Assembly: GCA_002825465.1 (NCBI GenBank)
Contig: PJER01000001.1
Coordinates: 1 to 64,000 of the forward strand
From: Candidatus Thorarchaeota archaeon MP8T_1
GTDB taxonomy: Archaea; Asgardarchaeota; Thorarchaeia; Thorarchaeales; Thorarchaeaceae
Length of the DNA stretch: 64,000 bases
Direction of reading: 5' to 3'
The translations under genes were made by a program, and so were the position numbers. Shown piece after piece: positions 8,254 to 17,013 of this stretch. Numbering within the stretch: position 1 is the stretch's first letter; every line of letters begins with the position of its first letter. The notes beneath the pieces were generated by a model. The model made no database searches. It was not told the origin of the DNA and saw only the letters and a list, made by a program, of their open reading frames with translations.

Positions 8254-10446
8254 CTACACATAGCCGGGTAATACTTTGGATTCCTGAGGTTGCCGCTTCT
8301 TCACACTCTCAGCAATTGCAGCAAAACGCTCCAAGTCCTTAGGTGACAGACTCGGTCGAGTTTCGCTGAGAGCAATCTCGAAGTGTTTCATTGTTACAGG
8401 TTTGACCTTCCAATCATCCCGTACAGCAGTCATAGCAGCCTCCCTGCATAGACCTTCAATATCAGCTCCAGAATAACCATCTGTCATTTGAGCGAGGCGT
8501 TCCAAGTCAACATCTTTTGCTAATGGCATATTCTTTGTATGAACCTTAAATATCTCAAATCGTGCTGGTTCATCCGGAGGTGGAACAAAGATTACTGCAT
8601 CAAATCTACCAGGTCTAAGAACTGCTGGATCAAGCATGTCTGCTCTGTTTGTAGCTCCAATCACTAGGACATTTTGAAGTGTTTTCATTCCATCCAACTC
8701 AGCAAGGAACTGGTTCACAATTCTTTGACTAACTCCAGTATCATCTTGACGTCCACGTGCGCCCATTACAGCATCAATCTCGTCAAAGAAGAGAACACAT
8801 GGTGCAGTCTGTCTTGCTTTCTTGAATATCTCTCTGATAGCTTTTTCAGACTCTCCAACGTATTTATTGAAGATTTCCGGGCCTCTAATAGAAATGAAGT
8901 TGGCTTCACTCTCAGTAGCAACAGCCTTCGCAAGTAGAGTCTTACCAGTTCCAGGTGGACCGAAGAGAAGAACTCCCTTGGGAGCTCGAATTCCCATTTC
9001 ATGAAAGACTTCAGGTCGTTTTATTGGCGCCTCGACTGCTTCCTCTAGCTGAGATTTGACCTTGGTCAATCCACCAACATCATCCCAATGGACATTGGGT
9101 TTCTCAACATATACTTCTCTAAGAGCAGAAGGTGAAACGTCGTTCAGTGCCGCATCAAAGTCTTCTTTTGTGACAAAAAGACCGGTCAAGATGTCTGCAG
9201 GGATATCACCTGTTTCTGGGTCTACATGAGGTAAGGCTCGACGTAAGGCTTGCATTGCGGCCTCTCTTGTTAGAGCTGCTAGATCAGCACCTACAAACCC
9301 ATGAGTAATAGCTGCGAGTTTTGCAAGATCAACATTTTCTTCAATTGGCATAGATCGAGTATGAATCTGAAGGATTTCTAGTCGACCCTTTTGATCAGGT
9401 ACGCCAATTTCGATTTCACGGTCGAATCGACCCGGCCTTCTAAGTGCCTCATCAATGTCATCAACACGGTTTGTTGCACCGATGACAATGACCTGACCAC
9501 GTCCAGCTAATCCATCCATGAGAGAGAGCAACTGTGCTACTACACGTCTCTCGACTTCACCAGTAACTTCTGCGCGTTTTGGGGCAATGCTATCTAACTC
9601 ATCAATGAATATTATAGTTGGAGCATTCTTTTCTGCATCTTCGAAGGTCTCGCGGAGTTTTTGTTCAGATTCACCATAGAATTTAGACATGATTTCTGGA
9701 CCATTGATAACCTTGAATGATGCTCCGGACTCGTTCGCAACAGCTTTCGCGATTAGCGTCTTTCCAGTACCAGGAGGACCATGTAAGAGTACTCCTTTAG
9801 GAGGAGTAATTCCAAGTCGTTTGAAGAGTTCGGGAGACTTCATAGGAAGCTCTACCGTTTCTCGAATCTTTACGAGTTCCTTGCCAAGACCACCAATATC
9901 CTCGTAAGTGACATCGGGTATTGTGATATCTTCTTTCTTCACAGGTTCATTGGATAACTCAATGTGAGTTTCGGGAGTAACTCTACCGAATTTCCCAGGA
10001 GATACTTGAGTGGCCATTAATTGCAAGCCGCCTCCTGGAGTCATTATCTGTATAATATCTCCTTTTGTGATGGGGCGATTCAATATCATCTGTTTCAATC
10101 TGTCACCATCACCAGGTCTGAATCGAACTGGCTGGTTAGGAGCCAAAGTTATGCGTTTAGCATCAGAAACAACAACCTTACTGACTTCAACCATTTCACC
10201 AAGTTTTACACCACAGTTAGTTCTGATGAGACCGTCCATTCTGATCATATCTAGAACTTCGTCCTCTTTCAGACTTGGCCAACAAATTGCTACTGTTTCT
10301 TTTGTGCCTTTTATTAGAACAAAATCCCCTGACCGAACCTCAAGGTGTTGTCTAACATCCGAATTTAATCGGACTATACTGCGGCCTTGGTCCTTTGGCA
10401 TCGCCGCAGCAACTTTCAACTTTATAGTATCTTCACTCATTCTCAT
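8254..10446 (-). CDS. cdc48: Cdc48/VCP AAA+ ATPase
   Basis: Hexameric unfoldase that extracts and unfolds proteins for degradation. Order in 730 aa: N-domain (double-psi barrel plus four-stranded barrel, about 1-175), D1 with Walker A GPPGTGKT at 223-230 and Walker B IIFIDELD at 278-285, and D2 with Walker A at 496-503 and Walker B VLFFDEID at 551-558. Arginine fingers and the sensor GATNR are present in both rings. The C-terminus ends LPGYV with Tyr next to last, reminiscent of the HbYX proteasome-docking tail, although Gly replaces the hydrophobic residue. ATG at 10440 is an alternative start with better spacing from GGTGGTC. It lies 9 bases after the hsp20-like gene, in one operon. Confidence 0.97.
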   Translation of the reverse strand: MRMSEDTIKLKVAAAMPKDQGRSIVRLNSDVRQHLEVRSGDFVLIKGTKETVAICWPSLKEDEVLDMIRMDGLIRTNCGVKLGEMVEVSKVVVSDAKRITLAPNQPVRFRPGDGDRLKQMILNRPITKGDIIQIMTPGGGLQLMATQVSPGKFGRVTPETHIELSNEPVKKEDITIPDVTYEDIGGLGKELVKIRETVELPMKSPELFKRLGITPPKGVLLHGPPGTGKTLIAKAVANESGASFKVINGPEIMSKFYGESEQKLRETFEDAEKNAPTIIFIDELDSIAPKRAEVTGEVERRVVAQLLSLMDGLAGRGQVIVIGATNRVDDIDEALRRPGRFDREIEIGVPDQKGRLEILQIHTRSMPIEENVDLAKLAAITHGFVGADLAALTREAAMQALRRALPHVDPETGDIPADILTGLFVTKEDFDAALNDVSPSALREVYVEKPNVHWDDVGGLTKVKSQLEEAVEAPIKRPEVFHEMGIRAPKGVLLFGPPGTGKTLLAKAVATESEANFISIRGPEIFNKYVGESEKAIREIFKKARQTAPCVLFFDEIDAVMGARGRQDDTGVSQRIVNQFLAELDGMKTLQNVLVIGATNRADMLDPAVLRPGRFDAVIFVPPPDEPARFEIFKVHTKNMPLAKDVDLERLAQMTDGYSGADIEGLCREAAMTAVRDDWKVKPVTMKHFEIALSETRPSLSPKDLERFAAIAESVKKRQPQESKVLPGYV

Positions 10447-10455
10447 TGACCACCA

Positions 10456-10887
10456 CTATTCATTTCTCAAATAACCTTCATTGGAAGATTCAACTTTCTC
10501 GGTCTTCTTCAACTGTATCTCTAGAATCCCATTTCGACACGAGCTTCGGGATTGACCAATATCAACATCAAATTCAAGATCAAATTCTATCTCTTTTCCT
10601 TCTACTTGATTGAATACTTTGAGTGTTCTATTTTCAACTTTCACATCCACGAGTTCATCTTCAGGACCAACTTCTATCAAATAGAGAACTTTATCATCGA
10701 GGTCTATTATCTCAGCCTGTGGTTGATCGACCACTTCGTTTTCAGGAATACTGGGCATTCCTGGATTTGTTAATCCTGAGCTGGTCCAGTATCTGATAGT
10801 GGTCTCACCACCAGGCATCTGTCCCATCGAATTCATAAGAGATTCGAAGAGCCTACGGAATACTGTCTCAAACTCATCATCTATCAT
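10456..10887 (-). CDS. hsp20: Hsp20-family small heat-shock protein
   Basis: Numbering follows the ATG at 10887, chosen because GGAGGTT lies seven bases before it; a longer frame from 10935 lacks a good ribosome site. The 143-aa product has an amphipathic N-terminal helix (DDEFETVFRRLFESLMNSM). It then has an alpha-crystallin-like beta-sandwich with LYLIEVGPEDELVDVKVENRTLKVF and a C-terminal RNGILEIQLKK, the usual GVLxIxxPK position. Such proteins hold unfolding proteins until ATP-driven machines act. First gene of the operon with cdc48, so chaperone and unfoldase are made together, as also known in Archaeoglobus. Confidence 0.83.
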   Translation of the reverse strand: MIDDEFETVFRRLFESLMNSMGQMPGGETTIRYWTSSGLTNPGMPSIPENEVVDQPQAEIIDLDDKVLYLIEVGPEDELVDVKVENRTLKVFNQVEGKEIEFDLEFDVDIGQSRSSCRNGILEIQLKKTEKVESSNEGYLRNE

Positions 10888-10989
10888 TTCAAATAACCTC
10901 CAGTGGGAAGCCCCAGGACGACAATAGTCGTCCATGAGTCACCTGTTCGTTCGGGGCTCCTTTCTGTACATGTGCTAGTTCGCACCTAT

Positions 10990-11012
10990 GGTACTAATAG
11001 TACATTAGTACC
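10990..11012 (-). promoter_or_regulatory. Perfect 9-5-9 operator of the hsp20-cdc48 operon
   Basis: GGTACTAAT, AGTAC, ATTAGTACC: a perfect nine-base inverted repeat with five-base spacer. Further TACC/GGTA copies follow at 11009-11030. It lies about where transcription should start from the TATA box at 11035-11044, the usual position of an archaeal repressor site. The bound regulator is not in this window as far as I can tell. Confidence 0.7.
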
Positions 11013-11034
11013 TAGTGTACCAATGGTATATTAG

Positions 11035-11044
11035 TTTATAAATA
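11035..11044 (-). promoter_or_regulatory. TATA box of hsp20-cdc48
   Basis: Read on the minus strand, TATTTATAAA lies about 25 bases before the expected start inside or beside the operator. The leader to the preferred ATG at 10887 would be roughly 120 bases. Confidence 0.6.
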
Positions 11045-11066
11045 TTGACATCGCGTCGTTACTGTA

Positions 11067-12458
11067 CTAATTGATAGTTAGACCTTCTTTTCGTAGAATA
11101 TCGCGAGCTATCAATACACCAGAAACAGATGCCTGCATAAGACCACGAGTAATTCCAGCCCCATCACCAGCAGCATAGAGATTTGTCACTTCTGTTTCCA
11201 AGTTCTGGTTTAATCTGAGTCGCGAACTATAGAATTTGACCTCCACTCCGTAAAGCAGAGTTCCAGCACCCGCAACGCCAGGACATAGCGTATCCAAAGC
11301 ATCAAGCATTTCTAGAATAGAACTAAGATGTCTGTATGGTAAAGCAAAACTTAGATCTCCAGGAGAAGCACTCCGTAATGTTGGTTTGACAGGACTTCGA
11401 GCAATTCTTTCCTTTGTACTTCGTTTTCCTCTTCGTAAATCTGCTAGTCTCTGTACAATAACACCATCACCCAGCATATTTGCTAGACCTGCTACTGATT
11501 GACCATATCTAATTGGCTCTTTGAAAGGAGCAGTAAATCGAGTTGAAACGAGGAGAGCAAAATTAGTGTTAGCAGTCTTATCATTCACAAAGGATTGTCC
11601 ATTTACTGTGAGAACATCATCATAGTACTCAGTGGTCACAACTCCACCGGGATTAAAACAGAATAGACGAACTTTGTCATCGAACTGCTTGGAGTAGTAT
11701 ATTAATTTTGGTTCATAGAGAGTCTTTGCAATATCACGCATCACTGGTTCAGGAATCTCAACTCGTACACCTATGTCCACATAGCTGTTCTCTCGATGCA
11801 AGTTCAATCGTTCAGCTTGTTTTGATAGCCACTCATTTCCGACTCTTCCGGGTGCTGCAACAACATATTTGGCTGAAATTGTATCTCCACCGTTTGTAAC
11901 CAACCCTTCAACAGCATGTCCATTCACTTGGATATCCTTAGCCTCAGTCTTGAATTTTATCGTTGCATGCTTTGAGACTTCTTCATACATTCTCCCCATA
12001 ACATCGATACAGCCCTCTCGACCCATATGTCGGATCTTTTGGGGGATCAATTCCATTCCTATCAGAGCTGCTTTTTGCGAGAACTCTTCTACCACATCAT
12101 CTTGGAATCCATAAACTTTCGATGGCGCACCATAGTGAAGATATTTTCCATCAACATATTGTTCTAATTCCATGAGTTTCTTGTTTCCAATGAACTCATA
12201 CAGCCAACCGCCAACCTGTGTTGATATTGATAATTTGCCATCAGAGAATGAACCTGCACCACCCCACCCAGCAAGCATATCACAAGGATTACATTTCTTG
12301 CATCCAGGGGCAGCATCAGAATTTGGACAGTTACGACGTTCGATACTCTTCCCACGTTCGATAATAATCACTTTGAGATCGGGTTTGTTTTGTATTAATT
12401 CTAGAGCGCAGAAAATTCCAGCAGGTCCACTCCCTACAATAGCTACGTCATAGTCCAC
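11067..12458 (-). CDS. COG2509-type FAD-dependent dehydrogenase
   Basis: GTG start at 12458 with GGAGAG seven bases upstream. The N-terminus is a Rossmann FAD-binding motif (DVAIVGSGPAGIFCALEL) with ERG at the second strand end. A Cys cluster (NCPNSDAAPGCKKCNPC) and GWGGAGSFSDGKL follow, a hallmark of the uncharacterised FAD-dependent dehydrogenase family COG2509. A C-terminal LYAAGDGAGITRGLMQA closes the FAD site. 463 aa is normal for the family. Substrate unknown. It is upstream of, but separated by a promoter from, the heat-shock operon. Confidence 0.82.
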   Translation of the reverse strand: MDYDVAIVGSGPAGIFCALELIQNKPDLKVIIIERGKSIERRNCPNSDAAPGCKKCNPCDMLAGWGGAGSFSDGKLSISTQVGGWLYEFIGNKKLMELEQYVDGKYLHYGAPSKVYGFQDDVVEEFSQKAALIGMELIPQKIRHMGREGCIDVMGRMYEEVSKHATIKFKTEAKDIQVNGHAVEGLVTNGGDTISAKYVVAAPGRVGNEWLSKQAERLNLHRENSYVDIGVRVEIPEPVMRDIAKTLYEPKLIYYSKQFDDKVRLFCFNPGGVVTTEYYDDVLTVNGQSFVNDKTANTNFALLVSTRFTAPFKEPIRYGQSVAGLANMLGDGVIVQRLADLRRGKRSTKERIARSPVKPTLRSASPGDLSFALPYRHLSSILEMLDALDTLCPGVAGAGTLLYGVEVKFYSSRLRLNQNLETEVTNLYAAGDGAGITRGLMQASVSGVLIARDILRKEGLTIN

Positions 12459-12477
12459 GTGATTACTCTCCGTGATT

Positions 12478-12492
12478 CCCGGCTAGACCGGG
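12478..12492 (-). repeat. Short GC-rich hairpin in the leader of the flavoprotein gene
   Basis: CCCGG / CCGGG with a five-base loop, 20 bases upstream of the GTG start at 12458. It is GC-rich against an AT-rich background and could be a leader hairpin or operator. Confidence 0.3.
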
Positions 12493-12614
12493 CACGCATT
12501 TTCTTCCACTTAAGACTTTTCCATCAGTGTAATGAGCATAATACAAAGTATCCGCTAGGAATACGAATATAACCCCTCAGATTAAAATAGTTGAATAACT
12601 AGGCTGGTATATCT

Positions 12615-13517
12615 ATGACAACGTGCTCTCTCTGTGGCAAAGAAGATCTCTGCTTCATATGCCCATATTGCAAAGGTGTGTACTGCGGAGACCACAGACT
12701 ACCTGAGGGGCACGGATGTCCCGCAATGCATCAAGTTCGTGAAGATGCAAAAAGGAAAGCATCTAGATCGGTTGAATCTGATGAATATGAGGATAATCAG
12801 ACCTGGTCGCATGTTATTCCAAGACGAAATCAAAAACGTAGACCAGTAAGAAGAAGTAGAAAACGGTTTTCTAGTACGGAAATTCGAGATCTGCTGATTG
12901 CATGCATTTTGGTTTCGCTAGTTGCAATATCAAATATGGGACAATTCGGTGGAATTGTAATTGCATTGCAGAGATTTGCATACTATATTTTGAGCCCCTA
13001 TTGGTGGGTACCAGTTGGAATGATTTTGATTTTCCTATTCTCTTTCATTGGTCATGAGTTAGCCCACAAATTCACAGCACAGCACTATGGAATGTGGTCA
13101 GAATTCAGAATGACTCCGATGGGATACTACCTATCTGCTATAGCCATCGTGTTTTCAATACCAATTTTTGGAACTGGAACAGTCTATACAAGTGGAACAT
13201 CAAATAGAGAACATGACGCTAAGGCAAACCTTGCTGGACCACTGAGCAATTTCATTTTTGCATCAGCATTGGTTATGGTTGCAATATTTGCAATTGGTTC
13301 ATTATCAGGACCTGCTTTAGGCAATCTGATTTTCTTAGTTCAATATGGAATTCTCATTAATGCTGTCTTAGGATTGTTCAATATGATTCCAATTCAACCA
13401 TTCGATGGAGCGACTATAAAGGATTGGAGTGTACCCGTTTGGATTACCCTCACTATTGCTCTAATTTCGATGTTAATCATATCATATGTCGTGCTCCCTA
13501 TAATTATGGCTATGTAA
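12615..13517 (+). CDS. AN1 zinc finger fused to M50/site-2 protease
   Basis: Residues 1-45 form an AN1-type zinc finger (CSLCGKEDLCFICPYCKGVYC, then H27, H33, C35). A basic linker (about 65-88) leads into a multi-pass membrane part with the metalloprotease motif HELAH at 147-151. A second conserved motif NMIPIQPFDG at about 256-265 supplies the third zinc ligand. Site-2 proteases cut transmembrane helices of substrates inside the membrane. AN1 fingers in eukaryotes occur in ubiquitin- and stress-linked proteins, so this fusion hints at proteostasis or signal release. 300 aa; all catalytic residues are intact. Confidence 0.9.
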   Translation: MTTCSLCGKEDLCFICPYCKGVYCGDHRLPEGHGCPAMHQVREDAKRKASRSVESDEYEDNQTWSHVIPRRNQKRRPVRRSRKRFSSTEIRDLLIACILVSLVAISNMGQFGGIVIALQRFAYYILSPYWWVPVGMILIFLFSFIGHELAHKFTAQHYGMWSEFRMTPMGYYLSAIAIVFSIPIFGTGTVYTSGTSNREHDAKANLAGPLSNFIFASALVMVAIFAIGSLSGPALGNLIFLVQYGILINAVLGLFNMIPIQPFDGATIKDWSVPVWITLTIALISMLIISYVVLPIIMAM

Positions 13518-13590
13518 TGTAGCTGAGATAATACCACGCTTCATAGCAGGATAATACTCTGGTCTAACAGGTCAGCCTGGAGGCCATTTC

Positions 13591-15126
13591 ATGCTTACAC
13601 CTCAAAATTACAATCAAGATATTGTTGAATTATCAGTCTCTGCGTGGTTTTACAGAAATAGAGCAATCGCGGGGTTTGACAATCCAGCCAGGTCGCTTTA
13701 TGTTGCAGTCAGAGAATTAGTTGAGAATAGTCTTGATGCATGCGAGGATGCTCAGATACTCCCTGAAGTGACAGTTCTTCTTACTCGTGAAAAGGAGACC
13801 TCAGGAACGGATATGCTAAGCCAAGGACCTGAAACATTCGAATTGATTGTAAAGGATAATGGGACAGGGATATCAAAGGAAACAATTCACCTCCTTCTCG
13901 GAAAAATGCTAACAGGGACGAAGTTCATGCATAGGCAGAGTAGAGGTACTTTTGGATTAGGAGGTAGTCTTGCTTTACTCTATGGTCAAGTGACAACCCA
14001 GAGACCAATTGAGATAGTTACTGGCCAGAAAGGAGTAAACTATGGATATCGAATGAAGATGAGATTGGATATTGAAAACAACAATCCAATCATCATCGAA
14101 GAAGAAAAGATTCCGAAATCTGAGAAAGAACATGGAACTATGATATCATTCTGGCTTCAGGGCGATTGGATAAGAAGTAAACGCAGAATCATCGATTATA
14201 TTGCTCATACTGCTATCATCGTTCCCTATGCATCCCTCCTCTTTGAAACTCCCGATGAAGAGATTATTCGGTATGATAGAGTCATCGAAGTTGTACCTAA
14301 ACCTTCAATCGAATCTCAACCGCATCCAAAAGGAATCGATGTTGAGATGCTCAAGAGTATGATTGCTTCTACTCGAAAACGGTCTATGAAGTCGTTTCTT
14401 ACAGGTTCATTCCAGAGAGTTGGAAATTCAATTGCAGACGATTTTCTATCATTTGTTGGAATAGATCCAGAGAGATCTCCGGATTCACTTGAACAGGAGG
14501 AATTAGTTAGAATGATGAATGCTGTGGAGAAATATGACAAATTCTTACCTCCATCAGCCAAGACACTATCACCTGTTGGTCCAGATGTGCTCCAAGCAGG
14601 TGTGCGACGTCTTTCTCCAAATTTTATTGTCTTCCGCCAGAGGGCTCCTAGTGTCTACGAAGGACATGCGTTTATTGTTGAAACAGGAGTCGCATACGGA
14701 GGAGAACTCTCACAAGGCACAAACTTGATTCGATTTGCAAACAGAATACCACTACTTTACGATGAGAGATCCGATGTGTCATACCGTGTTGTCAGAGACC
14801 TCAAACTGAAGAGTTATGGTCTAAAACAAGAGAACCCCTTGACATTCATGATGCATATCTGTTCAACAAAGATCCCCTACAAAACAATTGGCAAGGAATA
14901 CATTGCAGATGTGGATGAGGTGAGAAAGGAGATAGAACTCGGATTCAAGGATTGTCTTCGAGAACTCAGTAAAAAACTCAAGAAACAGAATCGTGCTCAA
15001 ATTCATCGTAAGAGAGAATCCAAGCTGAATGCATATTACCAATTCACAGCTGAAACTCTGACTTCTGCTACAGGGAGAGAGGTAAATCTAGAGAAACTAC
15101 TGGGACAACAGGGAGGTTCATCCTAA
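13591..15126 (+). CDS. top6B: DNA topoisomerase VI subunit B
   Basis: ATP-binding subunit of the type IIB topoisomerase that relaxes and decatenates DNA. The GHKL fold is clear: N box RELVENSLDAC (about 42-52), DNGTGIS, then the G2 region TFGLGGSLALLYGQ. A H2TH-like and transducer part follow, including the lysine-bearing switch region near LTFMMHIC. 511 aa, close to family length. ATG preceded by TGGAGGCC. The stop overlaps the first base of top6A, so the subunits are translationally coupled. Confidence 0.94.
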   Translation: MLTPQNYNQDIVELSVSAWFYRNRAIAGFDNPARSLYVAVRELVENSLDACEDAQILPEVTVLLTREKETSGTDMLSQGPETFELIVKDNGTGISKETIHLLLGKMLTGTKFMHRQSRGTFGLGGSLALLYGQVTTQRPIEIVTGQKGVNYGYRMKMRLDIENNNPIIIEEEKIPKSEKEHGTMISFWLQGDWIRSKRRIIDYIAHTAIIVPYASLLFETPDEEIIRYDRVIEVVPKPSIESQPHPKGIDVEMLKSMIASTRKRSMKSFLTGSFQRVGNSIADDFLSFVGIDPERSPDSLEQEELVRMMNAVEKYDKFLPPSAKTLSPVGPDVLQAGVRRLSPNFIVFRQRAPSVYEGHAFIVETGVAYGGELSQGTNLIRFANRIPLLYDERSDVSYRVVRDLKLKSYGLKQENPLTFMMHICSTKIPYKTIGKEYIADVDEVRKEIELGFKDCLRELSKKLKKQNRAQIHRKRESKLNAYYQFTAETLTSATGREVNLEKLLGQQGGSS

Positions 15127-16271
15127 TGATTAATCAACCCCCACAAGTGACATCAAATGATGTTGTCAGTATCATTGATACCATTCTTGAAACATTATCT
15201 GATACAATTGAAGATGGAGTATTCCCTGAGATAGGGTACTATGGATCTTCAAAGAAGAATGTAGAATATTCTCAAGAAGAAGGATATGTACCCATAGATG
15301 AATCTCCATCATTTATAGATGGGAGAAAAGTGGAAAGTGCAAAGACCATAGCAGGACTTGTGTACGGTCTGTCTCGATTCAAGGAGCACTTAGAACAGAA
15401 TATGTCTATGAGTCTACGTGACTTTTACTACATGCACAAAGTGAAAAAAGTACAAGAAATCCTGAAGATTACAGATCAGACTGAAACAAATCGGATGATA
15501 AATCTCTGCGAGCGCGTGATACGACATGGTGGTTCTTCAGTTCCCAGGGAAGAATTAGGAGTCGTGTCTTCTCCTAAAGGCACATTTTATGGTGATCTCA
15601 CTCTTTCCGACCTCTCAGGAAAACGTCTCAATTGTAATGCTGCAGGAGAATATGGATGGTTTATTTCAAGCAGACCATTCGATGTAAAGATCCATGATAT
15701 CAATATCGATGCAGCAATCTTCGTTGAGAAAGAAGCAATGTCGAGGAATCTTATTGAACTGGGATTGCCAGAGAGCCTCAAGATAGGAGTAGGTTCACTC
15801 TTTGGACAACCAGGAAGAAACATGAGAGCCTGGATTAGGAAACTTGCAGATGAGGAGATTCCAATACTTATCCTCGTTGACATGTCACCATGGTCTCTAA
15901 GAATATTCTCGACGATTAAGAGTAACTCCATAGAATTAGCAAACATCAAGGGTCTCGCAACTCCAGAGGCAAGGCTTGTAGGTCTCACCACGGATGATTT
16001 CTGGGGGAGAAATGGTCTGTTAAAAGATATCGAACACTCTCTTGAAGCTATGAGCAAGTCAGACCTGAAATGTGCTCAACAGAACAGAAACATACCAGCA
16101 ATAAGTGAAGATCCAATTCTGAAGAGACAGAACGAAATAATGCTTAAACAGAAGCGAAAGGGAGAACTTGAGGCATTCAAGGCATTTGGGCTTCCACTAG
16201 CAGAACTGAAAGATATGTATATCAACTACCTTAAGAGGAAATCTTCAGATGTAAATGTGAAACTCATATAA
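15126..16271 (+). CDS. top6A: DNA topoisomerase VI subunit A (Spo11-like), altered Toprim
   Basis: Catalytic subunit. The 5Y-CAP domain has the active Tyr in SLRDFYYMHKVKK (Y102 by analogy). The Toprim domain keeps the glutamate (FVEKEAM, E201). The DxD metal motif, normally DGDPWG, reads DMSPWS at 252-257: the first Asp is kept and the second is Ser. The usual GKGxP loop is also changed (GSLFGQPG). The gene is intact at 381 aa, so this is divergence, not decay. It may still cut DNA with altered metal use. It overlaps top6B by one base; a coiled-coil protein gene follows. Confidence 0.9.
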   Translation: MINQPPQVTSNDVVSIIDTILETLSDTIEDGVFPEIGYYGSSKKNVEYSQEEGYVPIDESPSFIDGRKVESAKTIAGLVYGLSRFKEHLEQNMSMSLRDFYYMHKVKKVQEILKITDQTETNRMINLCERVIRHGGSSVPREELGVVSSPKGTFYGDLTLSDLSGKRLNCNAAGEYGWFISSRPFDVKIHDINIDAAIFVEKEAMSRNLIELGLPESLKIGVGSLFGQPGRNMRAWIRKLADEEIPILILVDMSPWSLRIFSTIKSNSIELANIKGLATPEARLVGLTTDDFWGRNGLLKDIEHSLEAMSKSDLKCAQQNRNIPAISEDPILKRQNEIMLKQKRKGELEAFKAFGLPLAELKDMYINYLKRKSSDVNVKLI

Positions 16272-16307
16272 GACATGTTTACTTTGTAAGAGTCGAGGAG
16301 TGTCTCT

Positions 16308-16985
16308 ATGACCGATAGGGAGAAGATGATCAAGAAATTAGACGATGTCAAGGACAGCGTCGTTTTACTTTTAGATGAATATGAAAAAGTCGAATCTGAA
16401 GGTGAAGAGCTTCGTACTGCGAAACGAGAAGCCGAAGAGAAATCTTGGGCAGCAGAAGAAAAGACCAAAGAGCTCGAGAGTGAACTTGAGAAAATCAAGC
16501 AAACACGGGATGTAGCAGAAACCGAGCTTACTATGGTGAAGGCTGAACTTGAGAGCGCATCTGCAAAAGCAGAGGAAGCAGAGTCAGCAAAGACAGAAGC
16601 TGTTGATGCAATACGTGAAGAGCGTGATGCACTCAAGAAAGAAATGGAAGAGATCAATGAGCAACTCTCACGAGTATCCGAACTCTATAGAGAAGCCTCT
16701 GCAGAAAAAGAAGCATTGCAAGAAAAGGTCGACTTAAGCGACTTACTTGCAATTTACATTACATTGATTGAAACAGTTTTCTATGGTAAACCACATGCTA
16801 GAATCCTGTATCAACTTCATGATGTGAAGACCGCAATCACTCGAAAGCATATTGCAGGAAGCAGCGGAATTCAACCAGCAGTTGTAAGGAAAGCAGTGTA
16901 TGATTTAGCTAACGCAGATCTCGTGAAAGTCAATGAAGATAGTGATGAAGTAACACTTACTAAGGATATACTTAGAAGGGGTTAA
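16308..16985 (+). CDS. Coiled-coil protein with C-terminal winged helix
   Basis: 225 aa. Residues about 5-145 are a continuous charged coiled coil (Glu/Lys/Ala-rich heptads). The C-terminal 80 residues fold as a winged helix (AITRKHIAGSSGIQPAVVRKAVYDLANADLVKVNED). GAGGAGTG precedes the ATG. It lies 36 bases behind top6A and 28 bases before the nuclease-like gene, consistent with a four-gene operon. The same architecture recurs at 23.6-25.0 kb. Possibly a DNA-bound structural or tethering protein; the function is not known. Confidence 0.7.
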   Translation: MTDREKMIKKLDDVKDSVVLLLDEYEKVESEGEELRTAKREAEEKSWAAEEKTKELESELEKIKQTRDVAETELTMVKAELESASAKAEEAESAKTEAVDAIREERDALKKEMEEINEQLSRVSELYREASAEKEALQEKVDLSDLLAIYITLIETVFYGKPHARILYQLHDVKTAITRKHIAGSSGIQPAVVRKAVYDLANADLVKVNEDSDEVTLTKDILRRG

Positions 16986-17013
16986 TTTCCTAAATAGATG
17001 AGTGAGTTAAAAA

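Noticed and set aside
10010..10474. A long open frame on the + strand over the start of cdc48
   Set aside because: It is antisense to a well-supported ATPase gene and has no recognised domain; a composition shadow.
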